Shown: positions 43,309 through 55,462 of the stretch, piece after piece
How the letters are laid out: the number at the start of each line of letters is the position of its first letter
Position numbering within the stretch: the first letter of the stretch is position 1
Assembly: GCF_027257155.1 (NCBI RefSeq)
Contig: NZ_JAPWDU010000010.1
Location: forward strand, 62,001 to 126,000
Direction of reading: 5' to 3'
DNA length: 64,000 bases
DNA from: Cerasicoccus sp. TK19100
GTDB taxonomy: Bacteria; Verrucomicrobiota; Verrucomicrobiia; Opitutales; Cerasicoccaceae
The notes under the pieces: model-generated
Told to the model about the DNA's origin: nothing
Database searches by the model: none
The model's input: only the letters and a program-made list of their open reading frames with translations
Made by a program: the position numbers and the translations under genes

Positions 43309-43887
43309 ATGGAGGAAATTACGCGCATACTGGACTTCATTGTTGAGGTTGAGAAACTGAAAAACGTCCACCGCAAGACGAAGCCCACCGGCCTCGATCG
43401 CTACGAGAACTCCGCCGAGCACAGCTGGCACGTGTGCCTGCTCGCCCTGACCCTGCGCGACCACGCCGACGCCCCCATCGACATCGACCGCGTCATCCGC
43501 ATGCTCATCATCCACGATTTGGGCGAGATCGACGTGGGCGACACCATCATCTACGCCAGCGAAGCCCCAGAGCTGAAGGCCGAGGAAGCCGAGGGCGTCA
43601 AACGCCTCCTGGCCTACCTGCCCGAGCACCAGGCCGAGGAATACCTGGCGCTCTGGTATGAGTTCGAGGAGGGCGAGACCGCGGACTCCCGTTACGCCCG
43701 CGCCATCGACCGCATCCCACCCATCCTGCAAAACATCAATAGCGACGGCCACAGCTGGAAAACCCATAACATCCCGGCCGAGAGCGTCTACGCCGTCAAC
43801 AGCCGCATCGCCAAAGGCAGCGAGGCCATCTGGGCCGTTGTCAAAGGCAAGCTCGACCAAGCCAAGGCCGATGGTTTGCTCAAGTAA
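43309..43887 (+). CDS. HD-domain phosphohydrolase (YfbR/HDDC2-like)
   Basis: A 192-aa metal-dependent hydrolase. The HD motif residues are in order: Arg/His in RYENSAEHSWHVCLLALTL, His-Asp in MLIIHDLGEIDVGDTI, and a late Asp in YARAIDRIPPILQNI. The close family (HD_3) includes 5'-deoxynucleotidase YfbR and human HDDC2, so hydrolysis of dNMPs is the best guess. The start MEEITRILDFI at 43309 is the family-like start; an upstream ATG exists at 43279. Confidence 0.88.
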   Translation: MEEITRILDFIVEVEKLKNVHRKTKPTGLDRYENSAEHSWHVCLLALTLRDHADAPIDIDRVIRMLIIHDLGEIDVGDTIIYASEAPELKAEEAEGVKRLLAYLPEHQAEEYLALWYEFEEGETADSRYARAIDRIPPILQNINSDGHSWKTHNIPAESVYAVNSRIAKGSEAIWAVVKGKLDQAKADGLLK

Positions 43888-43919
43888 AAAGACCAGCGAG
43901 CGCCAGTATCAGCGGTACG

Positions 43920-45065
43920 CTACACCAGCAACTGCGTGCGCTCCTTACCCGGCTCCTTAGCCTTGAGTGGCAGGCGAATCCTGAAGGTGGTGCCCTCCTT
44001 TTCATCGCTCTCAATCCCCACTTCTCCTTCGTGCGCTTCCACAGCGAGTTTCACGAACGTCAGCCCCATACTCCAGCTGTTTTTGCTTTGAGTTGATTGA
44101 AAATCTGACGAGACAAACTCAAAAATCTGTTCTTGCTTCTCCTCGGGTATCGGGTCTCCCAAATTATTGACTGAAAGCAAGACGCTGTCGCCATCCTGCC
44201 GCATCGTTAAGCGTATCCGCTTACCCATAGCGCCGTAGCGGATGGCGTTGGACACCAGATTATCGATGATGCGGCTCAGGGCTGAGGGGTCAAAAACGCC
44301 TTCCAACGGCTCCTCGGGTGCCTCATATTCAATGCGGTCGTATATCTGTGTGGCATCACGACACGCCATGCTGAAAGTTTTCACGTAATCGCCGGGCTCA
44401 AAGTGCATCATGACTCCATCGCCAGCTTCGATGGCCAGGGTGTCAAGCAAACCGCCCAGCAGGTTGGTGGCGCGCTGCAAGCTATGGATCGCCATATCTT
44501 GCATGGGTTTCAGCTCACTCTTGGGCGTATTCTCGTCGGAGAGCAGATGGAGCGCAGTCGTCGCCACCGTTAACGGACTTCGAATGTCATGCGCCAACGT
44601 GCCCAGCAAGGTGCTCTGGACCTCGTCCAAGGCGTGGGTAAACTCCTCCACCGCGCCCATGATGTTTAAATCGACCACTGTGTTCACCGCCTCAATGCAG
44701 TTTGTGCGGTTCGGCAAATCCATGTCCTGGACCATATCCGTGATGACATGCTTCAGGAGAAGGTATTCCTGTATGATTTGCTTCGCAGTATATCCGGAAA
44801 CGGAGGCCCGCTGACGGCCATGTTCCCGACTGTGCAGAAGATTAAACTTTTTCGCACCAGATACACGCCCCTCCTGGGTTTTAGCGTCATCCAAAATCGC
44901 AAGTTGTATATCATCAAGAACCTGAGGCAGGCAATTGATAAGAGCCAAAGAATGTGCATCGCGAGCAGCAGAAACCTGCTGGCGACATTTTTCAGTCCAT
45001 TTATTCAGGATTTCGTCACGCCTTTCTTCAATGAAACACTCTACTGAATCCATACTCATAAACAA
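43920..45065 (-). CDS. Orphan sensor histidine kinase
   Basis: A 381-aa kinase with no membrane helix. The N-terminal ~160 residues (CFIEERRDEILNKWTEKCRQ ... QEYLLLKHVITDMVQ) are a helical domain like the RsbRD/kinase N-terminal sensor. The phosphoacceptor His is in LLGTLAHDIRSPLTVATTAL, the N box in LSRIIDNLVSNAIRYGAMG, and a G box in WSMGLTFVKLAVEAHEGEVG. A soluble input domain means a cytoplasmic signal. No response regulator gene is adjacent. Confidence 0.88.
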   Translation of the reverse strand: MFMSMDSVECFIEERRDEILNKWTEKCRQQVSAARDAHSLALINCLPQVLDDIQLAILDDAKTQEGRVSGAKKFNLLHSREHGRQRASVSGYTAKQIIQEYLLLKHVITDMVQDMDLPNRTNCIEAVNTVVDLNIMGAVEEFTHALDEVQSTLLGTLAHDIRSPLTVATTALHLLSDENTPKSELKPMQDMAIHSLQRATNLLGGLLDTLAIEAGDGVMMHFEPGDYVKTFSMACRDATQIYDRIEYEAPEEPLEGVFDPSALSRIIDNLVSNAIRYGAMGKRIRLTMRQDGDSVLLSVNNLGDPIPEEKQEQIFEFVSSDFQSTQSKNSWSMGLTFVKLAVEAHEGEVGIESDEKEGTTFRIRLPLKAKEPGKERTQLLV

Positions 45066-45241
45066 AAGGGCAGGGCCATTTTTACCAGTTCAAAAATTAA
45101 AAAACTTAAGATAACTTGTTAAAATGCGGCTCTTGAGCGCCGATTTCCCTCCTGGAAGACGATTTCCGCTAAACTAAACTTGCCCCAGGACAATTAGATG
45201 CCAAAACTCCGCGAAATTTTGCCCAAATCTAGAACCCGACT

Positions 45242-48472
<3,231 letters not shown>

Positions 48473-48560
48473 CCGCGCCGCTGGCGCGGAGATTAAAGTA
48501 AACAAATTAAAAATTAAAGTCCGGCTTGGTGGATTGAATTCTGCCAAGCCGGATTTTTTT
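48473..48560 (+). terminator. Hairpin / 31-nt linker / terminator module after carB
   Basis: Directly after the carB stop lies a hairpin (CCGCGCC GCT GGCGCGG), then the 31-nt repeat at 48489-48519, then a 10-bp terminator stem (48520-48529 with 48544-48553) followed by seven T. The same order of parts follows gltA. The first hairpin is immediately followed by AGATTAAAG in both. Confidence 0.85.
48489..48519 (+). repeat. 31-nt dispersed AT-rich repeat, copy 2
   Basis: Inside the hairpin-linker-terminator module after carB. Shares all conserved blocks with copies at 42492-42522 and 50901-50931. Confidence 0.75.
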
Positions 48561-48625
48561 GTGCCGCTTAGCTTTAGCCAGCGAGCCAGCTTGCGTTTAT
48601 GCATGGAATACACTGACCTGTCCCC

Positions 48626-49102
48626 ATGATCGTTGACCACATTTCCAACTGGCAGACTTACTCCCTGGGCGAGGATTGGGAACGGGCCTTTGCTTTTTTG
48701 ACCGGCATCGGGCCCCACACGCCGGACGGCGAATACCCGATTGATGGCGACACGCTTTTTGCCCGCGTGATGACCTACGATACCAAAGCCGCCGACGCAC
48801 CCGACGCCATTCTCGAAGCACACCGAAAATTTGCCGATATCCAAATGTCCCTCGTAGAAGCCGAGCGAATCGCGGTCTATCCTACGCATACGCTTTCGGT
48901 CAAGACGCCTTACTCTGCGGAAAAGGATGTGGAATTTTACCAATACGAAAGCACCGCCAAGCTCCAGCTAACCATGGAGCCCGGAACCTTTGCCCTGCTC
49001 CTGCCACAGGATGCCCACATGCCCGCGCTCAATCCCGGAAATATATCCGTGAGCGTGAAGAAAGTCGTCGTCAAAATCGCGCTCGACCGGCTCGCGCTTT
49101 AG
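48626..49102 (+). CDS. YhcH/YjgK/YiaL family (DUF386) protein
   Basis: A 158-aa cupin-like beta-sandwich protein. Family motifs: EAHRKFADIQMSLVEAERIA (the H-x-x-x-x-D-I-Q/H motif with a metal-binding His), and LLLPQDAHMPALNPG with a second His; VKKVVVKIAL closes the domain. Members include the NanQ/YhcH anomerase of sialic acid and the EbgC beta-galactosidase subunit. The real substrate here is unknown; no sialic acid genes are near. Confidence 0.88.
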   Translation: MIVDHISNWQTYSLGEDWERAFAFLTGIGPHTPDGEYPIDGDTLFARVMTYDTKAADAPDAILEAHRKFADIQMSLVEAERIAVYPTHTLSVKTPYSAEKDVEFYQYESTAKLQLTMEPGTFALLLPQDAHMPALNPGNISVSVKKVVVKIALDRLAL

Positions 49103-49662
49103 CCCAACTCCTTCACCTTGGCTAAGGCCTGTTCGACTGGCAGGTAATCACCGAGCCGCGCTTCGCGATGCAAAAGCTGGACCCGCTTGGCCGAATCGAC
49201 AATCAGCACCCCACCCTGCTGCGTCGGATCGCCCTGCACCGAAGTCTGCAAGTGCCCACGCCCCAGCGCGCGCACCGCATTGAACATTGCCCCCGGGCTG
49301 AGCACCGATGCCAGGGAATTCTCCATGCCCAGCACATCGTAAAACCGCTTCTCAGGGTCGGTGTAGGCCGCCGCGGGCTGGTCCACCAATCCGGTCTTTT
49401 GGACAAACTCGCGCAGTTGCTTGGTGTCCCCATTGCCAATAAAAATGACGACCGCGCCGGCCGAGGCAAACTCCGCCAAGCGCGGCTTCCACAGCGCCAC
49501 ATGCTCCTGACAAGCCAGGCAGCCGAAGTGCCGCAAAAACACAAAGACAGTCGGCGAATCAGCAACCAGCGCCCCCACCGACACCCGTTCCCCGTCGGGG
49601 GCCAGCAGCTCCAGCGCCGTAATATCGGTGGCTAAGGTCATTCCATGTTCCACTTCGGCCAT
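49099..49662 (-). CDS. Peroxiredoxin-like (AhpC/TSA-type) protein
   Basis: A 187-aa thioredoxin-fold protein. TVFVFLRHFGCLACQEHVAL has a C-x-x-C at the active-site position of the AhpC-TSA_2 (PRXL2-like) family; ASAGAVVIFIGNGDTKQLRE and YTDPEKRFYDVLGM fit the rest of the fold. It probably handles peroxides or thiols in the cytoplasm. Its 3' end overlaps the 3' end of the YhcH gene by 4 nt (convergent). Confidence 0.83.
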   Translation of the reverse strand: MAEVEHGMTLATDITALELLAPDGERVSVGALVADSPTVFVFLRHFGCLACQEHVALWKPRLAEFASAGAVVIFIGNGDTKQLREFVQKTGLVDQPAAAYTDPEKRFYDVLGMENSLASVLSPGAMFNAVRALGRGHLQTSVQGDPTQQGGVLIVDSAKRVQLLHREARLGDYLPVEQALAKVKELG

Positions 49663-49771
49663 AACGAAACCATACCCACAACGCCCTGATTTTCAACCGC
49701 ATTCACCACAGACTACACCCCGCTTCACCCTTTTTCCTTTAATCTTTTTCCTTTTTCCTTTCCATAGCCCC

Positions 49772-50230
49772 ATGTCAATCGAAGCCCGCCTCCAGGAACT
49801 TGGTCATGAACTGCCGGCCGCGCCGGCCCCCGCTGGCAGTTATGTGCCTTTCACCCGCGTGGGCAATGTGCTGCACGTCTCCGGTGCCATCTGCATGCAG
49901 AAGGGCGAAATGACCCACACCGGCAAGGTCGGCAAACTGCGCGACCTGAAATTCGGCCAGGACGCCGCCGCCGTCTGTGCACTCAATTCGCTCGCCGTGG
50001 TGAAGTCCGCCATCGGCAGCCTCGACAAGATCAAGCAAGTGGTCATGGTCAACGGCTTCGTCAACGCCGACGAAGGCTTCAGTGACAGCCCGGCCGTCAT
50101 CAACGGCGCATCGGACCTCCTCGTCGCCGCCCTCGGCGAAAAGGGCAAGCACGCCCGCGCCGCCGTGGCCGTCAGCGGCCTGCCGAAGGACACGACCGTC
50201 GAGATCCAGATGATCGTCGAGGTGGAGTAA
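49772..50230 (+). CDS. RidA/YjgF/UK114 family protein
   Basis: A 152-aa protein, start MSIEARLQELGHELPAAPAP. The fold motifs are VGNVLHVSGAICMQKG, GQDAAAVCALNSLAVVKSAI, and the late loop GKHARAAVAVSGLPKDTTVE with the Arg that in RidA binds the enamine substrate. Family role: deamination of reactive 2-aminoacrylate-type intermediates made by PLP enzymes. It is of the ~150-aa subgroup, slightly longer than classic RidA (~128 aa). The upstream open frame to 49628 is not coding: low-complexity Phe/Pro. Confidence 0.9.
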   Translation: MSIEARLQELGHELPAAPAPAGSYVPFTRVGNVLHVSGAICMQKGEMTHTGKVGKLRDLKFGQDAAAVCALNSLAVVKSAIGSLDKIKQVVMVNGFVNADEGFSDSPAVINGASDLLVAALGEKGKHARAAVAVSGLPKDTTVEIQMIVEVE

Positions 50231-50240
50231 TTCGCCGGAG

Positions 50241-50868
50241 TGGCGGAACGCGAATTTCCACATTCGCTTACATTCCATCTAACCAAAGGTAGGGCGCAGT
50301 CTCTAGACAAGCCACTACGCTGGAGTGGCTACACTCTTAATACAATCCGGATTGACTCAAAAGGTCAGATAGAAATCATCTTTACAACAGCCCTCCTCGG
50401 AGATGGCCCCCTTGTTAGGGGGCCGAGTTCAACACCTTTCCCGTACTGCTAAGATCAGGAGAAGGATTAGAACTAGAACGATGATCAAATGATCCATCTT
50501 CTTCCTCCGTTGAGGGTTGATTTGTGTAACCGACTTACTGGTAATGTGAATAAGTGTGAATAACCTATTTTCTTCCGTAAAGAAAAACGCACTAAGAACT
50601 TAATCACATATACCTGTGAATAACTCATGATCGACAGGACAAATTAGCTCCAAGGAATTACTAGAAAAAGTCATTTCAGTTGGCAAACAGCGGTAAAACC
50701 ACGAAATTATTATCGGTAATTTGCTGCTCACTTTCGTGTAAATGCACTGCTCGCGATGGACCAAGTATAAAAATACTATCGAACTCCAGCGCTGCGGCTT
50801 GTCTGGAGACTGCGCCCTACCTTTGGTTAGATGGAATGTAAGCGAATGTGGAAATTCGCGTTCCGCCA
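50241..50868. mobile_element. 628-bp element with 86-bp inverted terminal repeats, no coding capacity seen
   Basis: The arms at 50241-50326 and 50783-50868 are inverted copies with 82 of 86 positions identical. They contain the GCGAATTTCCACATTCGC palindrome shared with 13.7 kb. The 456-bp interior is more AT-rich than the flanks, contains three TGTGAATAA words, and has no open frame with plausible coding or transposase motifs. The structure resembles a non-autonomous element (MITE-like) or a long cruciform. It occupies the spacer between convergent ridA and gltA. Small open frames in the arms (MAEREFPHS...) are repeat-derived. Confidence 0.7.
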
Positions 50869-50876
50869 TCACACGA

Positions 50877-50965
50877 AAAAAGTCCGGCGTTACCACCGGA
50901 CTTTAATCTTTAATTTGCTCTCTTTAATCTCCGCAAATAGCTCCGCTATTTGCGGTCATCCATCT
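50877..50965 (-). terminator. Hairpin / 31-nt linker / terminator module after gltA
   Basis: On the minus strand the gltA stop lies inside a hairpin (CCGCAAATAG CGGAG CTATTTGCGG). This is followed by the 31-nt repeat (50901-50931) and a terminator stem AAAGTCCGG/CCGGACTTT that runs into T residues. The layout is the same as after carB. Confidence 0.85.
50901..50931 (-). repeat. 31-nt dispersed AT-rich repeat, copy 3
   Basis: Inside the module after gltA, in the direction of gltA transcription. Closest to copy 1 over its 3' half. Confidence 0.75.
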
Positions 50966-52235
50966 TCACGTAGGCGCGCTGAGTGGCACCTTGGTAGATC
51001 TGGCGCGGACGGTGGATGCGGGCACCGCTCTCGGCGAGCTCCTTCCAGTTTGCTATCCAGCCCGGCATGCGGCCGATGGCGAAGATAACCGTGAACATGT
51101 CCAGCGGGATGCCGATGGCTTGCAGGATGATGCCGCTGTAGAAGTCGACATTCGGGTAAAGGTTGCGGCTGACGAAGTAGTCGTCCTCGCGGGCCTTGGT
51201 TTCGAGGCGGCGGGCGATGTCGAGCAGCGGGTCGTTGATGTTCATCGCGGCCAGCACCTTTTCGGCGGCTTCGCCGAGGATCTTCGCGCGCGGGTCGTAG
51301 TTCTTGTAGACGCGGTGACCGAAGCCCATGAGACGGGTTTCGCCGGTCTTGGCCTTTTCGATGAAGTCCGAGCCGTCGTCGCCCGCGTCGTGGATGTCTT
51401 GCAGCATCTTGACCACGGCCATGTTCGCGCCGCCATGCAGTGGGCCCCACAGGGCGCAGACGCCAGCGGAAACCGAGGCAAAGAGGTTCGCGCCGCCGGA
51501 GGCCACCATGCGAACGGTGGAGGTGGAGCAGTTTTGCTCGTGGTCGGCGTGCAGGAGGAAGATCAAATCGAGCGCATTGACAACGTCGTCATGGAGGACG
51601 TAGTCGTTGTAGGGCTCGGAGAACATCATGTGCAGGAAGTTCGCGCAGTAGGAAAGCTTGGGCTTGGGCGCGATGAACGGCAGGCCCTGCTTCATGCGGT
51701 AGCTCATGGCGGCGACGGTGCGCACCTTGGAAAGCAGCGTCGCGGCGGCGTCATCAAAGTTTTCCAGGTCCTTGGCGCGGTCGTTGGTCGCCAGCTCCGG
51801 GTAGTAGCTGCCCAAGGTATTGAGCAGCGCGGAGAGGATGACCATCGGGTGCGCGTTGGTGGGAAAGCCGTTGAAGAGATTCTTCATGCCCTCGTGGATC
51901 GAGGCACCGCGCAGGATGCGGCGGGAATAGTTGCGCAGCTCTTCGGCCTTCGGCAGCTCGCCATAAACGGTGAGGTAGGCGGCCTCGACGAAGTTGGAAT
52001 TTTCGGCGATCTCCTCAATCGGGTAACCGCGGTAGCGCAGGATGCCCTTTTCACCGTCGATGAAGGTGATCTTGCTTTGGCAGGAGCCGGTGTTGCCATA
52101 GCCTTCGTCGTAAGTGACGCATCCGGTCTGCGCGCGCAACTTGCGGGTATCAATCGCGCGCTCGCCCTCCGTTCCGACTAGGATGGGGAGGGTATAGTTT
52201 TCGTTACCAATTCGAATAGTGGCGGTGTCGTCCAT
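50946..52235 (-). CDS. gltA: Citrate synthase
   Basis: A 429-aa enzyme, the size of the hexameric type II citrate synthases. Start [20 protein letters not shown]; motifs [20 protein letters not shown], the active-site [15 protein letters not shown] (His), [13 protein letters not shown] (His), and [17 protein letters not shown] with conserved Arg. It condenses acetyl-CoA and oxaloacetate. The gene starts 16 nt after hisH, so it is probably read in part from the his operon; this pairing is unusual. The open frame up to 52337 overlaps hisH and is not the start. Confidence 0.97.
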   Translation of the reverse strand: MDDTATIRIGNENYTLPILVGTEGERAIDTRKLRAQTGCVTYDEGYGNTGSCQSKITFIDGEKGILRYRGYPIEEIAENSNFVEAAYLTVYGELPKAEELRNYSRRILRGASIHEGMKNLFNGFPTNAHPMVILSALLNTLGSYYPELATNDRAKDLENFDDAAATLLSKVRTVAAMSYRMKQGLPFIAPKPKLSYCANFLHMMFSEPYNDYVLHDDVVNALDLIFLLHADHEQNCSTSTVRMVASGGANLFASVSAGVCALWGPLHGGANMAVVKMLQDIHDAGDDGSDFIEKAKTGETRLMGFGHRVYKNYDPRAKILGEAAEKVLAAMNINDPLLDIARRLETKAREDDYFVSRNLYPNVDFYSGIILQAIGIPLDMFTVIFAIGRMPGWIANWKELAESGARIHRPRQIYQGATQRAYVKMDDRK

Positions 52236-52251
52236 AATGAAATAAGCTGTG

Positions 52252-52881
52252 CTAACGGGAACGAATAGCTTCCACGAAGTTGCGGTAGATTTGCAAGCCT
52301 TTGGATTGGCTTTTCTCCGGGTGGAACTGGGTAGCAAAGCAATTTCCGCGCCGCACTGCGCTCACGAAACGCTCGCCATACTCCGTCTCGCCCCAGATCA
52401 GATCCGCGTCGTCGGTTTCCACGCGATAGCTGTGCACGAAATAAAATTGATCACCGCTTTCGAGCCCTGCAACGGACTGATCCGCCGGATCCTTGAATTC
52501 AACGGCGTTCCAGCCCATATGCGGAATTTTATACTCCGGCGGCAACCGGAACTTTTTTACCTTTCCGAAAAAAATGCCCAGCGCCTCAGAGTCGCCTTCT
52601 TCGCTGTATTCGAAGAGCGCCTGCATGCCCAGACAGATACCAAAGTAGGGCTTATCCGCCTTAATCCATTCGCTAATAGTTGCCGCAAAGCCGGTTTGGC
52701 GCAGCGCATCCATACAGTGAGGCATGCCCCCCTGCCCCGGGAAAACAAGGCCCGCCGGCTCCCCGACCTTATCCGGAGAGTCGGCTAAATAGACGTCCGC
52801 GCCCACGTGCTCCCACGCGCGCATGACGCTGCGCAGGTTGCCCATGCCGGGATCGATAATCGCGAGTTTCGGCGCCGACAT
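52252..52881 (-). CDS. hisH: Imidazole glycerol phosphate synthase, glutaminase subunit
   Basis: A 209-aa class I glutamine amidotransferase. [20 protein letters not shown] starts the domain; the nucleophile Cys is in [13 protein letters not shown], and the His-Glu pair in [18 protein letters not shown]. It supplies ammonia to HisF, which is not in this window. MSAPKL (52881) is the start: its ATG shares a base with the TAA of hisB (TAATG). Confidence 0.96.
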   Translation of the reverse strand: MSAPKLAIIDPGMGNLRSVMRAWEHVGADVYLADSPDKVGEPAGLVFPGQGGMPHCMDALRQTGFAATISEWIKADKPYFGICLGMQALFEYSEEGDSEALGIFFGKVKKFRLPPEYKIPHMGWNAVEFKDPADQSVAGLESGDQFYFVHSYRVETDDADLIWGETEYGERFVSAVRRGNCFATQFHPEKSQSKGLQIYRNFVEAIRSR

Positions 52882-53492
52882 TACAAGGCTTCCTTCGTGC
52901 TGGGCAAACGGTCGCCCAGGCGCGGATCGAGCTGCGTCGCGGCGTCCAGCGCGCGGCCAAAGCATTTAAAGAGCGACTCGGCGATGTGGTGCGGCTCCTC
53001 ACCATATTCGAGCTTCATGTGCAGGTTGGCACCCACGGCGTTGGTGAACGCCTGGAAGAACTCCTTGACCAGCGCGATATTGAAATCACGGATCATCACA
53101 TTGCTCGACTCCACTTTGTAGCGGAAGATCGGGCGGTTGGACAGGTCGATCGCCACCTGCGCGAGGCACTCGTCCATCGGCAGGATGAAGAACCCGTAGC
53201 GCTTCATGCCGCGCTTGTCGCCGACGGCCTGCTTGACCGCTTCGCCGAGCACGATGCCCACGTCTTCCACCGTGTGGTGGTAGTCGATCTCGATGTCGCC
53301 CGTGGCCTTGACCTCCAGGTCGAACAAGCCGTGGCGCGCAAAGAGGTCGAGCATGTGGTCGAAGAACGGCACGCCCGTGTCAATGGACGACTCGCCCACG
53401 CCATCCAAGTTGATGGTGAGCTCGATCTGCGTTTCCTTCGTGTCGCGCTTGATGGTCGCCGTGCGCGCGGAGTTGGTTACTTCTTCTGCCAT
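52881..53492 (-). CDS. hisB: Imidazoleglycerol-phosphate dehydratase
   Basis: A 203-aa single-function IGPD. Metal-binding motifs: [38 protein letters not shown] (HHxxED), and a second set with [10 protein letters not shown] and [20 protein letters not shown]. It overlaps the end of hisC by 16 nt and is coupled to hisH by TAATG, so hisC-hisB-hisH is one operon. Confidence 0.97.
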   Translation of the reverse strand: MAEEVTNSARTATIKRDTKETQIELTINLDGVGESSIDTGVPFFDHMLDLFARHGLFDLEVKATGDIEIDYHHTVEDVGIVLGEAVKQAVGDKRGMKRYGFFILPMDECLAQVAIDLSNRPIFRYKVESSNVMIRDFNIALVKEFFQAFTNAVGANLHMKLEYGEEPHHIAESLFKCFGRALDAATQLDPRLGDRLPSTKEAL

Positions 53493-54580
53493 TGGTCCAA
53501 AATTTCGCCGAGACGGTTCATTTCTTCAGCGCTGCCCACGCTGATGCGAAGGAATGATTGAGTCAAGGCGTGGTTCGGGAACGCACGCACGAGGATTTTG
53601 TTGTCCGTGAGGAACTGGAAAAGGTCCTGCGCAACAGCCTTGCCCGTCTCGCCCGCCGCATTCTTCGGCTCCACAAAGTGGAAGTTCGCCTCGGTCGGAA
53701 AAGCATACCAGCCGCGCTGCGCGTAGTCGGCAGTCGCTGCGTCGCGGAGCTGCTTGATCTCGGCAATCTTCCCTTGATAATACGCCTGGTCGCCAATCGC
53801 CGCCACCGCCGCAGCCTGCGCCAAGCGGTCGAGGTTGTAGCTGTCGCGCACGCGGTCGAGCAGGTCAATGACCTCAGGGCACGCCATCGCATAGCCCACT
53901 CGCATGCCGGCAAGCGCGTAAGCCTTGGAAAAGCTGCGCACGATCACCAGGCGCGGGTTGTCGGCAAGCAGGGACACGCAGTCCTCCTCCGCAAACGGCG
54001 CGTAGGTTTCGTCGACCACCAGCATGCCGGGGAACTTGCCCAACAGCTCCTTCACCTGCGCCGGCTTGAACGCGACGCCCGTAGGCGCATTCGGCGACGT
54101 GAGGAAGAAGATGTTCGCGCCGGAGTTGGCAATGGCGTCCATCGGCAGCGCGAAGCTGCGGTCGAACTCGACCTCGATCATCTCGGCACCCTGGATGTTG
54201 CGCAGCACCGTGTATAAAGAATAGCTGGGCACGGTCATCCCAGCCGGCTTCGACTTATCCACAAACACGCGCATCAGCATATTGAGCACGTCATCGCAGC
54301 CATTCCCGGCGAGCACCTGCTCGGGCGCCAGGCCATGATGCGCGGCAAGCGCCTTGCGCAGCGGCGCGCTGGTCGGATTCGGGTAAAGCCGGAGGCCCTT
54401 GGCCGCACTGGCCAGCTCCGCTTGGATGCCTTCAATGACTTTCGGACTCGGCGGAAAGGGATTCTCGTTCGTATTGAGTTTTACCCAGCCGGATTCGGTC
54501 GGCTGCATACCCGGCACATACGCGTGCATCGCGGCCACATGTGGCAGCGCCAGGGATTCGATGGAGACGTCGGAGTTCAT
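53477..54580 (-). CDS. hisC: Histidinol-phosphate aminotransferase
   Basis: A 367-aa fold-type I PLP enzyme. Start [15 protein letters not shown]; motifs [20 protein letters not shown], the PLP lysine in [20 protein letters not shown], and [12 protein letters not shown]. It transaminates imidazole acetol phosphate in histidine synthesis. First gene of the his operon; a 65-nt palindrome lies just upstream. Confidence 0.96.
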   Translation of the reverse strand: MNSDVSIESLALPHVAAMHAYVPGMQPTESGWVKLNTNENPFPPSPKVIEGIQAELASAAKGLRLYPNPTSAPLRKALAAHHGLAPEQVLAGNGCDDVLNMLMRVFVDKSKPAGMTVPSYSLYTVLRNIQGAEMIEVEFDRSFALPMDAIANSGANIFFLTSPNAPTGVAFKPAQVKELLGKFPGMLVVDETYAPFAEEDCVSLLADNPRLVIVRSFSKAYALAGMRVGYAMACPEVIDLLDRVRDSYNLDRLAQAAAVAAIGDQAYYQGKIAEIKQLRDAATADYAQRGWYAFPTEANFHFVEPKNAAGETGKAVAQDLFQFLTDNKILVRAFPNHALTQSFLRISVGSAEEMNRLGEILDQWQKK

Positions 54581-54644
54581 GGAAAAACCGTTTGTCGTAG
54601 CCGGTTGCTCGCGCAGCGGCAAGAATATTGGGTGGAGCGGGAAT

Positions 54645-54710
54645 GGTTGCCTCAACCGTCCGCCGCGTTAGCTGGGCCATGTAACTGAAACCGGACGGTT
54701 GAGGGCAACC
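54645..54710. repeat. Inverted repeat upstream of hisC
   Basis: Arms 54645-54662 and 54692-54710 are complementary over 18 positions with one extra G, around a 29-nt spacer. They contain CAACCGTCCG and its complement. It lies in the short space between the end of the upstream gene and the hisC start, and would form a hairpin in either RNA. Confidence 0.8.
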
Positions 54711-54746
54711 GCCCCTACCCACGAAGAGGCAAGTAGACGATCCAAC

Positions 54747-55454
54747 TCAATTGCCATCCTGCGGAACAATTCCGCTCCGTCCCTGCCACTCGCCGTGCTC
54801 GGAAATCGCCCTAAAGCGCAGCGTGATAAACTGGTGGTGAAAGTCTTTTCGATCGCGCTCAGCCATGGCGTTGACGTGGCGATCAGCCCCGGCTTGAGCC
54901 CGCTTACCGTGCACCATATCCGTCATCTCCTGCTGTGAGCGCCACACCGAAAACGTGCTAAAGGTGCGCGGCGGACGAATCGCGGCTAAAGCCAGCGTCG
55001 TGCCTGGGTGATCGCGCACTTGCTCTTCCACTGGTTTTCCCCAGCGAATAAACCGCGCGAGCTGCGGCAACTGTAATCGGGCAAGCGTCACTGCGACCAC
55101 CGGCAAAGCCGGGTCGGTTTCCTCCAAGTTCGCAGGCAGATCATTGATATCTGCAAAGCTTCCCCAACGCCGAAGAAACTCCAGTCGCACATGCCAACCA
55201 TCCGCCAAGACGCGCCCCAGTTTCGAGTCTGCCATAAAGGCGTCCAGCGCACGCTCATCATCCCAGTAAGCGAAAAAGGCCAGGTTCCGTAGTTGCATTC
55301 TAGCAGGCGAGGCAATCGGCGCACCGAGCGTCATGGCCGACAGGCATTCACAGTGACGCAAACCTGCGATATAATTTCGCGCGGGCGGTCGACAAAAAGC
55401 TGCTAACGTCGTCGTTGGTGTCGTTGCTACAAGATGGAAGCTGAAGATACTCAT
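54747..55454 (-). CDS. Spheroidene-monooxygenase (CrtA)-like protein
   Basis: A 235-aa protein of the type often annotated as spheroidene monooxygenase-like. Its two halves each look like an ABM/dimeric alpha-beta barrel strand set: ARNYIAGLRHCECLSAMTLG, MQLRNLAFFAYWDDERALDA with FMADSKLGRVLADGWHVRLE, then PPRTFSTFSVWRSQQEMTDM and RDRKDFHHQFITLRFR. Carotenoid genes are not present nearby, so carotenoid oxidation is not implied. It is followed by his genes on the same strand and preceded by the YndJ-like gene after 8 nt, suggesting a two-gene unit with that protein. Confidence 0.65.
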   Translation of the reverse strand: MSIFSFHLVATTPTTTLAAFCRPPARNYIAGLRHCECLSAMTLGAPIASPARMQLRNLAFFAYWDDERALDAFMADSKLGRVLADGWHVRLEFLRRWGSFADINDLPANLEETDPALPVVAVTLARLQLPQLARFIRWGKPVEEQVRDHPGTTLALAAIRPPRTFSTFSVWRSQQEMTDMVHGKRAQAGADRHVNAMAERDRKDFHHQFITLRFRAISEHGEWQGRSGIVPQDGN

Positions 55455-55462
55455 TGGTCCAT

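Noticed and set aside
50240-50896. Open frames MAEREFPHS... at both ends of the 50-kb element
   Set aside because: They are translations of the inverted arms and run into unrelated interior sequence; no coding signal.
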